DNA from: BOKV01 sp041987205
GTDB taxonomy: Bacteria > Pseudomonadota > Alphaproteobacteria > Rhizobiales > Rhizobiaceae
DNA: 64,000 nt
NCBI GenBank assembly: GCA_041987205.1
Contig: JBHIWX010000004.1
Coordinates: 27,159 to 91,158, forward strand
Direction: 5' to 3'
In this document: positions 8,998 to 18,034 of the stretch, one piece after another
Numbering within the stretch: the stretch's first letter is position 1
How the letters are laid out: each line of letters starts with the position of its first letter
Position numbers and translations under genes: made by a program
The notes under the pieces: model-generated
Databases searched by the model: none
Told to the model about the DNA's origin: nothing
The model's input: the letters and a program-made list of their open reading frames with translations, nothing else

Positions 8998-9010
8998 TTC
9001 ACGTGAAACA
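8995..9010. promoter_or_regulatory. parS: parS site, one mismatch, overlapping the mnmE stop
   Basis: Matches 15 of 16 bases of TGTTTCACGTGAAACA (position 3 is A). The site begins on the mnmE TGA stop codon. It is the first of two parS sites in the mnmE-mnmG gap, 46 bases apart start to start. Confidence 0.8.
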
Positions 9011-9040
9011 TTTCCTGTGTCGGTTGTCTCGGCCCGACCC

Positions 9041-9056
9041 TGTTTCACGTGAAACA
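9041..9056. promoter_or_regulatory. parS: Perfect parS centromere site
   Basis: Exact 16-base palindrome TGTTTCACGTGAAACA between mnmE and mnmG. It is the loading site for the ParB encoded 3.6 kb downstream. Together with the sites at 8995 and 11079 it forms a parS cluster close to the candidate origin. Confidence 0.93.
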
Positions 9057-9145
9057 TTTCGAGGCGAACGCCGGCACCTCGCAGAGTTTGGTTGATTCCC
9101 ACGGACTTAAAGGTCTATGGCGATCCCCGGCTAGAGATTGGACCC

Positions 9146-11020
9146 ATGACGAACAAGACTGATTCCTTTGACGTTGTCGTGATCGGCGGCGGACATGCCG
9201 GTTGCGAAGCGGCCGCCTCCTCGGCGCGCATGGGCGCGCGCACTGCGCTGGTAACGCATCGCTTCGACACGATCGGGGTAATGTCGTGCAATCCCGCCAT
9301 TGGCGGGTTGGGCAAGGGCCATTTGGTGCGCGAGGTCGATGCGCTGGACGGGCTGATGGGCCGCGTAGCGGACAAGGGCGGCATTCAGTTCCGGATGCTC
9401 AACCGCCGCAAGGGGCCGGCGGTGCGAGGTCCCAGGGCCCAGGCGGACCGGAAGCTCTACCGCGAGGCGATGCAGGCTGAGATACGTTTCATCGATGGGC
9501 TGACAGTGATCGAGGCCGGTGCCGAGGATTTGATCCTGCGGGAGGGTCGGGTTGCGGGTGTCGTGCTGCAGGACGGACGAGAAATCGTAACCGGTGCGGT
9601 GGTACTGACGACGGGGACCTTCCTGCGTGGATTGATCCATATCGGTGACCGGAAGATACCCTCCGGCCGGATGGGCGAGGCACCGGCTATCGGCTTGTCC
9701 GCAACGCTTGAGGGGATCGGATTTGAACTCGGGCGTCTAAAGACGGGCACGCCACCCAGGCTGGATGGCAAAACCATCGATTGGGCATCGCTAACCATGC
9801 AGAAGGGCGATGACGATCCGGTGGCGTTTTCCACCCTGACCGATTCGCTTCCGAACCGAATGATCGAATGCGGCGTCACCCGGACCAATCCGGAGACACA
9901 CCGGATCATTGAGGAGAATATCGGACGCTCGGCCATGTATTCCGGGCAGATCGCCGGCGTCGGTCCGCGCTACTGCCCGTCCATTGAGGACAAGATCGTC
10001 CGGTTCGGGGAACGCGACGGCCATCAGGTCTTTCTCGAGCCGGAAGGGCTGGACGATGACACGGTCTATCCGAATGGTATCTCTACTTCCCTGCCGGAGG
10101 ATGTGCAGGGAGCCTATGTGCGAACCATTGCCGGCCTGGAGAAGGTGACCATCCTGCAGCCCGGCTATGCCATCGAATATGATCATGTCGATCCGCGCGA
10201 ACTGAAGCCTTCGCTGGAAACACGCCGTGTCGAGGGCTTTTTCCTCGCCGGACAGATCAACGGCACGACCGGTTATGAGGAGGCAGCGGCACAGGGCCTC
10301 GTCGCGGGGCTCAACGCGGCGCGCAAGGCGGGCGGCGTTGAGCCGGTGCATTTCAGCCGTACGGACAGCTATATTGGCGTGATGATCGACGATCTGGTGA
10401 CGCGCGGAGTCAGCGAACCCTATCGGATGTTCACCTCGCGCGCTGAATACCGGTTGTCGCTGCGGGCGGACAATGCCGATCAGCGGCTGACACCGCTCGG
10501 ACTGGCAATTGGTTGCGTCGGCGGGGCACGGGCAAAGGCCTTCGGTGAGAAGGTAGCGCGCATCGAGAGTGCGAAGGATACGCTCAAGGCGCATTCGCTG
10601 AGCCCCGATGAAGCGGCTCGGTGTGGCCTCAGGCTCAATCGGGATGGCGTGCGGCGGACGGCTTGGGATCTTCTCGCCTATCCGGATGTCGATTTGCCGA
10701 AGCTGGCGGGTATCTGGCCAGAACTCGGCGATCTCGATCGCGTGACGCGTGAGCAAGTGGAGATAGAGGCATCCTACGATGTCTATCTGCAGCGACAGGA
10801 CCGGGACATTGCGGCGGTACGGCGTGACGAGGCGTTGTCCATCCCGGAAGACATGGAGTATCGCGGCATTTCGGGTCTGTCGAATGAGCTGGCGCAGAAA
10901 CTCGAGACGACCCGCCCGGTCAGCATCGGACAGGCCGGGCGCATCGAGGGGATGACGCCGGCAGCCCTGACCCTTCTCCTGGCGCATGTCCGCCGGCGAA
11001 ACCGGGCACGAGCCGGATGA
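9146..11020 (+). CDS. mnmG: tRNA uridine-5-carboxymethylaminomethyl modification enzyme MnmG (GidA)
   Basis: FAD/NADH-dependent partner of MnmE in U34 modification. The start at 9146 (MTNKTDSFDV) gives 624 aa, standard for the family; an upstream in-frame start at 9092 adds 18 residues without support. The FAD Rossmann motif VVIGGGHAGCEAA covers residues 11-23. It is followed by MSCNPAIGGLGKGHLVREVDAL and later GQINGTTGYEEAAAQG, all diagnostic. The stop overlaps the rsmG start as ATGA. It belongs to the mnmE-mnmG-rsmG-parA-parB series typical of origin-proximal DNA. Confidence 0.96.
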   Translation: MTNKTDSFDVVVIGGGHAGCEAAASSARMGARTALVTHRFDTIGVMSCNPAIGGLGKGHLVREVDALDGLMGRVADKGGIQFRMLNRRKGPAVRGPRAQADRKLYREAMQAEIRFIDGLTVIEAGAEDLILREGRVAGVVLQDGREIVTGAVVLTTGTFLRGLIHIGDRKIPSGRMGEAPAIGLSATLEGIGFELGRLKTGTPPRLDGKTIDWASLTMQKGDDDPVAFSTLTDSLPNRMIECGVTRTNPETHRIIEENIGRSAMYSGQIAGVGPRYCPSIEDKIVRFGERDGHQVFLEPEGLDDDTVYPNGISTSLPEDVQGAYVRTIAGLEKVTILQPGYAIEYDHVDPRELKPSLETRRVEGFFLAGQINGTTGYEEAAAQGLVAGLNAARKAGGVEPVHFSRTDSYIGVMIDDLVTRGVSEPYRMFTSRAEYRLSLRADNADQRLTPLGLAIGCVGGARAKAFGEKVARIESAKDTLKAHSLSPDEAARCGLRLNRDGVRRTAWDLLAYPDVDLPKLAGIWPELGDLDRVTREQVEIEASYDVYLQRQDRDIAAVRRDEALSIPEDMEYRGISGLSNELAQKLETTRPVSIGQAGRIEGMTPAALTLLLAHVRRRNRARAG

Positions 11021-11700
11021 CGCGGGAAAAGAGCGGGCAGCTGGACGCGGCCAAAACCCTCGTCGATCGCGTTTACCCTGTTTCACGTGAAACAATGGCC
11101 GCTTTCGAGACCTATCGTGAGCTATTGCAAACCTGGCAGACGAAGACCAACCTCGTCGCGCCTGGCACGCTCGAAACCTTCTGGAAACGCCATCTGAGCG
11201 ACAGCCTGCAGACCCTCGCGCTTTATCCGGAAACGCACCGCTGGATGGACCTCGGGAGCGGTGGCGGATTCCCCGGCATGGCGATTGCCGTCGCCAATCG
11301 CGACGTTCCGGAGCGCAGCCATGTGCTTGTGGAAAGTAACCACAAGAAATGTGCCTTCCTGCGCGCCGTGGCACGGGCGACTGGTGCAAACGCCGTCGTG
11401 GAAAATGAACGAATCGAGTCGGTCACGAAACGATACCTGTCCAGCAATGACCGGCCGGACATCGTTACGGCCCGGGCGCTGGCGCCGTTGGTCAAACTCA
11501 TCGAATTGGCCGAGCCATTGCTTGCGGCAGGGACGGTTGGCTTGTTCCACAAGGGCCGGGATTTTGCCCGCGAAGTGGAAGATAGCCGTGGTTTGTGGCA
11601 ATTCGATCTGGTAATACACGAAAGCCGGATCGAAGCAGGATCCGTGCTTCTCGAAGTGCGCAATCCCGTGCGCGCCCAGGCCGGAATTCATCAGGAATAA
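11017..11700 (+). CDS. rsmG: 16S rRNA (guanine527-N7)-methyltransferase RsmG (GidB)
   Basis: SAM-dependent methyltransferase acting on G527 of 16S rRNA; loss gives low-level streptomycin resistance in several bacteria. The 227-aa product has the SAM-binding motif WMDLGSGGGFPGMA (about residues 76-89) and VESNHKKCAFLR. It overlaps mnmG by four bases. A perfect parS palindrome is embedded near codons 21-26, where it encodes the PVSRET segment, so the DNA site constrains the protein sequence. parA follows after 42 bases. Confidence 0.94.
   Translation: MTREKSGQLDAAKTLVDRVYPVSRETMAAFETYRELLQTWQTKTNLVAPGTLETFWKRHLSDSLQTLALYPETHRWMDLGSGGGFPGMAIAVANRDVPERSHVLVESNHKKCAFLRAVARATGANAVVENERIESVTKRYLSSNDRPDIVTARALAPLVKLIELAEPLLAAGTVGLFHKGRDFAREVEDSRGLWQFDLVIHESRIEAGSVLLEVRNPVRAQAGIHQE
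11079..11094. promoter_or_regulatory. parS: Perfect parS site inside rsmG
   Basis: Exact TGTTTCACGTGAAACA within the rsmG coding frame. Intragenic parS sites are normal near ParB genes. With 8995 and 9041 it gives three strong sites within 2.1 kb. Confidence 0.93.
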
Positions 11701-11742
11701 TCGGCGTCGGCAGGCCGGGGCATCGAACGGACTTTCGTCGAC

Positions 11743-12546
11743 ATGGCCAGCAGTACGACATCGCGAGTGATCACCGTTGCCAACCAGAAGGGCGGGGTCG
11801 GCAAGACGACGACCACGATCAATCTTGCGACTGCGCTGGCCGCGGTCGACCGCACGGTGCTGGTCATCGATCTCGATCCGCAGGGCAATGCCTCGACCGG
11901 CCTGGGCGTCGACAAGAACCGGCGCAACGTCTCGACCTATGACATACTGACCGGGCAGGCCACGCTCAGAGAAGCCGTGGTGCCGACGGCCGTGCCGCGT
12001 CTTTACCTGGCGCCGTCGACGCTTGACCTGCTTGGTGCGGAAATGGAAATCGCCAACAAGCCCGACCGGGCGTACCGTATTCGCAAGGCAATCGAATCCT
12101 ATGTACCGTCGCCGGTGCGGTTCGACTACATCCTGATCGACTGCCCGCCCTCGCTGAACCTCCTGACGATCAACGCCATGGCCGCGGCGCATTCGCTGCT
12201 GGTCCCGCTGCAATGCGAATTCTTCGCACTGGAAGGTCTGAGCCAGCTGTTGCAGACCTTCGAGGAAGTGCGCGGCACGATCAATCCAGAGCTCGAACTC
12301 CACGGCATCGTGTTGACCATGTATGACAGCCGCAACAATCTGGCGTCGCAGGTCGTCGAGGATGTGCGCAGTTTCATGGGCGACAAGGTCTACGACACGG
12401 TCATTCCCCGCAATGTGCGGATTTCGGAAGCGCCGTCCTACGGCAAGCCGGCCATTCTCTACGATCTGAAATGCGCGGGCAGCCAGGCCTATCTCAGGCT
12501 GGCCTCGGAAGTGATCAAGCGCGAAAGAAAGCTTGCTGCGGCCTGA
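11743..12546 (+). CDS. parA: Chromosome-partitioning ATPase ParA (Soj)
   Basis: Walker-type ATPase that forms the nucleoid gradient drawing ParB-parS complexes, and thus the origins, to the cell poles. The 267-aa protein has the deviant Walker A KGGVGKTTT (16-24) with both signature lysines, the switch I-like DLDPQGNASTGLG, and Walker B LIDCPPSLN (131-139). It has no N-terminal HTH, so it is the chromosomal (type Ib-like) form. parB follows 103 bases downstream and the parS sites lie just upstream. Confidence 0.95.
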   Translation: MASSTTSRVITVANQKGGVGKTTTTINLATALAAVDRTVLVIDLDPQGNASTGLGVDKNRRNVSTYDILTGQATLREAVVPTAVPRLYLAPSTLDLLGAEMEIANKPDRAYRIRKAIESYVPSPVRFDYILIDCPPSLNLLTINAMAAAHSLLVPLQCEFFALEGLSQLLQTFEEVRGTINPELELHGIVLTMYDSRNNLASQVVEDVRSFMGDKVYDTVIPRNVRISEAPSYGKPAILYDLKCAGSQAYLRLASEVIKRERKLAAA

Positions 12547-12649
12547 TCGATTCCGAACCGGAACGATTTGGCATGACGGGCAGGCGGGGCATGAAATTGC
12601 GGAGCTCGTAACGGCTCCGTCGAGCGGCGGAACGAAAGAGCGGAGCGCC

Positions 12650-13564
12650 ATGGCGATGGCAGACGACAATTCAAGAAAAAGACTGGGCCGTGGACTGGCA
12701 GCCTTGATCGGCGATCTCGACGCGCCGGGCGATTCGGTGCGCGCCGACAACGACACTCGCGCCGATCGCAAGGTGCCGATCGAGCTCGTTCGCGCCAATC
12801 CGGCCAATCCGCGCCGTTTCTTCAACGAGGAAGAGCTGTCGGATCTGTCGCAGTCGATCGCCGAACATGGCATCGTCCAGCCGATCCTCGTGCGCCCCAT
12901 TCGCGAGGGCGTCGATCTCGGTGGCGCGCGCTACGAGATCATCGCCGGCGAGCGGCGCTGGCGGGCGGCGCAGAAAGCCGGCCTGCACGATGTGCCGGTG
13001 CTGATCCGCGATGTCGAGGACCGGCAGGCGCTGGAACTTGCAATCATCGAGAACGTCCAGCGCAGCGACCTCAACCCGATCGAAGAGGCGCAGGGCTACC
13101 AGCAACTCATCGACGAATATGACTACAGCCAGGCCGATCTCGGCCAGGTGATCGGCAAAAGCCGAAGCCATGTCGCCAACACGCTGCGCCTGATGAAGCT
13201 TCCCGAAGCGGTGCGGATCATGGTTGCCGGCGGCGAATTGTCGGCCGGCCATGCACGGGCGCTGGTGACGGTGGACAATCCACAGTCGATGGCCGAGCGG
13301 ATCGTGCGCGACGGCCTGTCGGTGCGACAGGTCGAGGCGCTGACGCAGGCCGGATCTTCGGAAGAAAAGAGCGGGAGCGCGCCGGCGAAGAAGACGACGC
13401 AACGCAGCGCCGACACAATCGCACTGGAAAAACGGCTCGGCGATCTACTCGGGCTGAAGGTCGGCGTCCATGCCAATGAAAACGGATCGGGCGAATTGCG
13501 CATCCGTTACGGCACGGTCGAGCAACTCGACGAAGTCTGCCGGCGTCTCGAAAACGGTTTCTGA
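12650..13564 (+). CDS. parB: Chromosome-partitioning protein ParB (Spo0J), CTPase clamp
   Basis: Binds parS and, with CTP, loads and slides as a clamp around the origin region. I chose the ATG at 12650 (MAMADDNSRKRLGRGL, CGGAG upstream), giving 304 aa; the earlier frame start at 12533 lies inside parA. The order is the N-terminal ParA-stimulating RKRLGRGLAALIG (9-21), the CTP-binding GERRWRA (100-106) and ENVQRSDLNPIEEA (134-147), the parS-binding HTH around 150-210, and a C-terminal dimer domain. Four parS or parS-like sites lie within about 7 kb upstream. Confidence 0.95.
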   Translation: MAMADDNSRKRLGRGLAALIGDLDAPGDSVRADNDTRADRKVPIELVRANPANPRRFFNEEELSDLSQSIAEHGIVQPILVRPIREGVDLGGARYEIIAGERRWRAAQKAGLHDVPVLIRDVEDRQALELAIIENVQRSDLNPIEEAQGYQQLIDEYDYSQADLGQVIGKSRSHVANTLRLMKLPEAVRIMVAGGELSAGHARALVTVDNPQSMAERIVRDGLSVRQVEALTQAGSSEEKSGSAPAKKTTQRSADTIALEKRLGDLLGLKVGVHANENGSGELRIRYGTVEQLDEVCRRLENGF

Positions 13565-13581
13565 TTTTCCCGACTGACTAA

Positions 13582-14631
13582 TCAGGCGGCGGTGCCGCGC
13601 CGTTTCGCGCGCGCGGCTTCGGCTGCAATCGCGATCAAGGCCGTGCCGGCCAGCGAACGGCCAAGCCCCGAATTGGCGCGCGCCTCGAACGCGGTCTTGT
13701 CCAGGCGCGCAATCGCCCGGTCAATCGCGTCGCTGCGCCAGATCCCGAGCGCGGCGGTGACTGCGGCCTTTCTGGAAAAGAAGATCGGCGGTCGGATTTC
13801 GGCCACGACGGCGGATGCCGGCTTGCGGCCGCTTTCCATGCGATGGCGCGCGACCTGCAGGGTCTGGAAGAACCGTAGTGTGGCGAGCACCACCATGTCG
13901 GGCGCCGCGCCAGAGATGAAGAGCCGGTCAAGCAGATTCTCGAGTTCCGGCAGATTGCCTGTCGCGGCGGCATCGACGACGTCGTCAACGACGGCGAGTG
14001 ATGAATCACCGACCGTGTCGAGGACATCCTTGACCCCGACAGTTCCGCGTCCGTGGCAATAGAGCGCCAGCTTGGTCAATTCATTGCGCGACGCGCGTCT
14101 GTCTGCTCCGATTCGGGACTGCAACAATTGCCTGGCCTCGGGATCGATGGTCAAATTTGCGGCCGACATCTCGGTATCTATTAGCCGGCTAAGTGCCGCT
14201 TCGTTGTCCGGATAGCATGCTATCGCAACGCCGCTGCCGCTGCGCTCCACTTGTTTACGCAGGGCAGCATCGCGCTTCAGATCGCCCGCCTCGACAACAA
14301 TCCAGCAATCCTGAGGCGGATGGTCGAGCACGGGTTTGAGTGCGTTGGCGAGATTGCGTCGGGTCGAGCCGCTGACCCGAACCAGCCGGCTGCCGCCGAA
14401 CATGCCGATGGTGCCGGCCTCGTCGGCCAGTCTGCCGGTTTCGGCGGCGGTGTCGGCATCGAGCCGGATCAGGGCGAAAGGATCGGAAAGGTCGACGTCG
14501 AGCTTGCCGCAGAGAATGTCGGCACGCTCGCTGACCAGGCCGGAATCGGGACCGTAGAACAGGAAGACGCGGAATTTCGTATCGGGCCGTTCGACGAAAT
14601 TGTCGGCCTGATGCGATTTGATCTCCGCCAT
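13582..14631 (-). CDS. holA: DNA polymerase III subunit delta
   Basis: Subunit of the clamp loader that opens the beta sliding clamp. The start at 14631 (MAEIKSHQADNF) gives 349 aa, the normal length; the longer open frame reaching 14910 is only an antisense-like extension through lptE. Visible segments are VFLFYGPDSGLVSERAD (degenerate P-loop region), the DHPPQDCWIVVEAGDLK strand-loop, and the C-terminal helical collar. It follows lptE by seven bases in the leuS-lptE-holA order usual for this class. It converges with parB, 17 bases apart. Confidence 0.9.
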   Translation of the reverse strand: MAEIKSHQADNFVERPDTKFRVFLFYGPDSGLVSERADILCGKLDVDLSDPFALIRLDADTAAETGRLADEAGTIGMFGGSRLVRVSGSTRRNLANALKPVLDHPPQDCWIVVEAGDLKRDAALRKQVERSGSGVAIACYPDNEAALSRLIDTEMSAANLTIDPEARQLLQSRIGADRRASRNELTKLALYCHGRGTVGVKDVLDTVGDSSLAVVDDVVDAAATGNLPELENLLDRLFISGAAPDMVVLATLRFFQTLQVARHRMESGRKPASAVVAEIRPPIFFSRKAAVTAALGIWRSDAIDRAIARLDKTAFEARANSGLGRSLAGTALIAIAAEAARAKRRGTAA

Positions 14632-14638
14632 CTGGCGT

Positions 14639-15154
14639 TCAGAGGCGCGAGATGTCGGCGGCGAGGGCGAGGCGGATCTGTTCGGCGACCTCGCGGGCGG
14701 CGCGGTTTTCCGCATCCCGCACGGCACGGGAATTGGCGAAGCTCTGGCCGGTACGGTCGTAGGATGCGCTGGCGACGCGCGTGCCATTGGCGATGCGGGT
14801 GCGGGTCGCCAGATCGTAGAGATCGTAGCTCGCCGTGACCGTGACGACGCCGGCGGTGGTGTCGCCGACATCGGCGGCGGCGGCTTGGAGCCGGCCATTG
14901 TCAACGACACGGAGCTTCAGATCATAGGTCGGCTGCGGAGCGGCGGCGCCACCCTGCAAAAGGAAGATCAGATGGTTGCGAACCTGCTGCGCGACGCGCG
15001 TTTCGACGTCGGAAACGCCGATCAGCGACAGCGTCTCTGCGGATTGCGAGGCATAGCTGTTCGGGCCGTAAAGCGGCTGATACTGACATGCCGGCAGCGC
15101 CAAAAGCGCGGCACCGAGCAATGCGGCTCGAAGGATTCGGACTGGCGACGGCAT
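14639..15154 (-). CDS. lptE: LPS-assembly lipoprotein LptE
   Basis: Outer-membrane lipoprotein that plugs the LptD barrel and helps insert LPS. The ATG at 15154 gives 171 aa with a signal peptide ending in the lipobox LPAC (acylated Cys23). AAGGA sits upstream of this ATG. An in-frame TTG at 15172, overlapping the leuS stop, is an alternative that adds six residues. The mature part is hydrophilic with the usual QPLYGP after the cysteine. Its place between leuS and holA is characteristic. Confidence 0.88.
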   Translation of the reverse strand: MPSPVRILRAALLGAALLALPACQYQPLYGPNSYASQSAETLSLIGVSDVETRVAQQVRNHLIFLLQGGAAAPQPTYDLKLRVVDNGRLQAAAADVGDTTAGVVTVTASYDLYDLATRTRIANGTRVASASYDRTGQSFANSRAVRDAENRAAREVAEQIRLALAADISRL

Positions 15155-15168
15155 CGAAAAGCGTTCCT

Positions 15169-17805
15169 TCAAACCACGATGTTGACGATTCTTCCTGGCA
15201 CAATGATGACCTTGCGCGGCGCGGCGCCGGCAAGTGCCTTCTTTACCACATCGAGGGCGAGTGTTGCAGCCTCAATGTCGTCCTTGCCGGCATCGGCGGC
15301 AATGGAAACATCGCCGCGCTTCTTGCCGTTGATCTGGACCGGCAGCACGATCTGCGATTCGGTGACCAGTTCGGGATCATAGGTCGGCCATTCGCTTTCG
15401 GCGACCAGACCCTCGCCACCGAGCGCGGACCAGCATTCCTCGGCCAGGTGCGGCATCATCGGTGCGATGAGCTGGGTCAGCGTCATCGCCGCCGCGCGCG
15501 CGGCTGCGCGCATATCGGCATCGGATTTGCCGGAAGCCTCGCCCCATGCCGCGTTCAGCTCGTTGGTCATGGTGTAGATGTGCGCCACGCAACGGTTGAA
15601 CCGGAGCTGGGACACGTCTTCCTCGACCGCCTTGACTGTCTTGTGCGCAACCCGCGTGAGCGCCAACGCGGCTTCGCCAGGGGCATCACCGGCGATATCT
15701 GAAGCTTCGGTTGCTGCCGCGATCTCGGAGATCAGGCGCCACAGGCGCTGGACGAAGCGATGGGCGCCCTCGACACCTGCTTCCGTCCAGATCACGTCGC
15801 GGTCGGGCGGCGAATCGGACAGCATGAACCAGCGCGCGGTGTCCGCGCCGTAGCTGGAAATGATGTCATCCGGGTCGACGACGTTCTTGCGCGACTTCGA
15901 CATTTTCTCGATCGAACCGATCGTCAGTTCCTCGCCGGTCTCGATCAGAAAGGCGCGGCGCTTGCCGTCGGCCTCCTCGATGCGGACGTCGGCGGGCGCC
16001 ATCCAGCCCTTCGATCCCCTGTAGGTCTCGTGCACCACCATGCCCTGGGTGAACAGGCCCTCGAAGGGTTCCTCGACCTCGTTGACATGACCGGTCGCCT
16101 TCATGGCGCGGGTGAAGAAGCGCGAATAGAGCAGGTGCAGGATCGCGTGCTCGATGCCACCGATATACTGGTTGACCGGCAGCCAACCCTTCTCACCGTC
16201 GACATAGTCCAGCGTGGTCGGTGCGTTCTCGTTCCACGGATCGGTGTAGCGCGCGAAATACCAGGATGAATCGACGAACGTGTCCATCGTGTCGGTGTCA
16301 CGCCGGGCGTCGCCACCGCATTTCGGACAGGTCGCGTGGCTCCAGCTCGGATGATGGTCGAGCGGATTGCCCGGCTTGTCGAAGCTGACATCCATCGGCA
16401 ATTCGATCGGCAGATCGGAATCGGGTGCCGGCAGGGTGCCACACGCGTCGCAATGGATCGCCGGGATCGGACATCCCCAATAGCGCTGGCGCGAAATCAG
16501 CCAGTCGCGCAGGCGGAACTGCACGCGGCGCTCGGCCATCGGCTTTCCGGCGTCCGTCTTCACCTTTTCGAGGCGGCTGGCGACCTCCTCGAAGGCTTCA
16601 TCCGGGCGCATGCCGTCGAGGAAGCGCGAACGTATCATCACGCCGTCGCCGACATAGGCTTCCTCGGTGATCTGGAACGTCGCGGCGTCGGCGTCCGCCG
16701 GCATCACCACCGGAATGACCGGCAGGCCATATTTGTTGGCGAAATCGAGGTCGCGCTGATCGCCCGAGGGACAGCCGAAGATCGCGCCCGTGCCGTAGTC
16801 CATCAGCACGAAATTGGCGACATAGACCGGCAGGGTCCAGCTCTCGTCGAAGGGATGGACGGCGCGAATGCCGGTGTCGAAGCCCTTCTTTTCGGCGGTT
16901 TCCAGCGCCGCGGCGGAAGTACCGGCGCGCTTGACCTCTTCGATGAAGGCGGCAAGCTCGGGATTGGTCTCGGCTGCCTTCTTCGCGAGCGGATGGTCGG
17001 CGGCGATCGCCATGAAAGACGCACCGAAAATCGTGTCCGGCCGCGTGGTATAGATATCGAGCGCGGTTTCGCCGGACGGTGTGGTGGCCGCATCGAGCGG
17101 CCAGCTGATCGCCAGGCCCTCCGAGCGGCCGATCCAGTTGCGCTGCATGGTGCGCACCTTGTCCGGCCAGCGGTCCAGCGTGTCCAGGCTGTCCAGCAGT
17201 TCCTGGCTCATCGAGGTGATCTTGAAGAACCATTGCGTCAGGTCGCGCTGCTCGACCGGCGCGCCGGAGCGCCAGCCCTTGCCGTCGATGACCTGCTCGT
17301 TGGCGAGCACCGTCATGTCGACCGGATCCCAGTTGACCTTGGCCGTACGGCGTTCCACCAGCCCCGCCTTCCAGAAGTCGAGGAACATCTTCTGCTGGTG
17401 CTTGTAATAGGACGGATCGCAGCTCGCGATTTCGCGCGACCAGTCGAGCGACAGGCCCATCGTCTTGAGCTGCGCCTTCATCGTGTCGATGTTGGCATAG
17501 GTCCAGTCGCGCGGATTGACCTTGTTGTCGCGGGCGGCGTTTTCCGCCGGCAGGCCGAAGGCGTCCCAGCCCATCGGATGCAGCACGTTGAAGCCCTTGG
17601 CCCGCTTGAAGCGGGCGATGACGTCGCCCATGGTGTAGTTGCGGACATGACCCATGTGGATGCGCCCCGACGGATAGGGGAACATCTCGAGCACGTAATA
17701 TTTCGGACGCGGGTCGTCGTTCGACGTCTCGAAGAGCTTGCGCTCGTCCCAGATTTTCCGCCAACGCGGCTCGACCTGTCTTGCGTTGTAGCGTTCGCTT
17801 GCCAT
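15169..17805 (-). CDS. leuS: Leucyl-tRNA synthetase
   Basis: Class Ia aminoacyl-tRNA synthetase charging tRNA-Leu, with an editing (CP1) domain. From the ATG at 17805 (MASERYNARQVEPRW) the protein is 878 aa. It has the HIGH-type motif HMGH (50-53) in PYPSGRIHMGH, a zinc-like CDACG...CPKCGG region, and KMSKS near residue 635 in SIEKMSKSRKN. An upstream in-frame start at 17925 adds residues that do not resemble the family. It is the first gene of a minus-strand leuS-lptE-holA run; the lptE frame begins at or just after its stop. Confidence 0.96.
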   Translation of the reverse strand: MASERYNARQVEPRWRKIWDERKLFETSNDDPRPKYYVLEMFPYPSGRIHMGHVRNYTMGDVIARFKRAKGFNVLHPMGWDAFGLPAENAARDNKVNPRDWTYANIDTMKAQLKTMGLSLDWSREIASCDPSYYKHQQKMFLDFWKAGLVERRTAKVNWDPVDMTVLANEQVIDGKGWRSGAPVEQRDLTQWFFKITSMSQELLDSLDTLDRWPDKVRTMQRNWIGRSEGLAISWPLDAATTPSGETALDIYTTRPDTIFGASFMAIAADHPLAKKAAETNPELAAFIEEVKRAGTSAAALETAEKKGFDTGIRAVHPFDESWTLPVYVANFVLMDYGTGAIFGCPSGDQRDLDFANKYGLPVIPVVMPADADAATFQITEEAYVGDGVMIRSRFLDGMRPDEAFEEVASRLEKVKTDAGKPMAERRVQFRLRDWLISRQRYWGCPIPAIHCDACGTLPAPDSDLPIELPMDVSFDKPGNPLDHHPSWSHATCPKCGGDARRDTDTMDTFVDSSWYFARYTDPWNENAPTTLDYVDGEKGWLPVNQYIGGIEHAILHLLYSRFFTRAMKATGHVNEVEEPFEGLFTQGMVVHETYRGSKGWMAPADVRIEEADGKRRAFLIETGEELTIGSIEKMSKSRKNVVDPDDIISSYGADTARWFMLSDSPPDRDVIWTEAGVEGAHRFVQRLWRLISEIAAATEASDIAGDAPGEAALALTRVAHKTVKAVEEDVSQLRFNRCVAHIYTMTNELNAAWGEASGKSDADMRAAARAAAMTLTQLIAPMMPHLAEECWSALGGEGLVAESEWPTYDPELVTESQIVLPVQINGKKRGDVSIAADAGKDDIEAATLALDVVKKALAGAAPRKVIIVPGRIVNIVV

Positions 17806-18034
17806 ATGCGCTGTCTTCGAAAGGTTCCTGCCGCCGGGCGGCGATGCATCCATCCGGGATTCCGCTCCGCATCGCGCGGGTGGCGGACTTGAAATCTGCG
17901 CGGGAGACGGCGACAAACGCCGCAACCGAACCGACCGGCGTGGTCAACCAGAATTTCACAGGCCGGTCAACAGGCTAGCGGTCGCAGGGTGCAAGCCTTG
18001 GCGCATGGCGGAAGAAAAAGGGAAGTTGAACGGC

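Noticed and set aside
11122..12900. A 592-codon minus-strand frame
   Set aside because: It lies antisense to rsmG, parA and the parB start, all of which carry intact family motifs. Similar antisense frames at 2517-4052 and 9791-11389 were rejected for the same reason.
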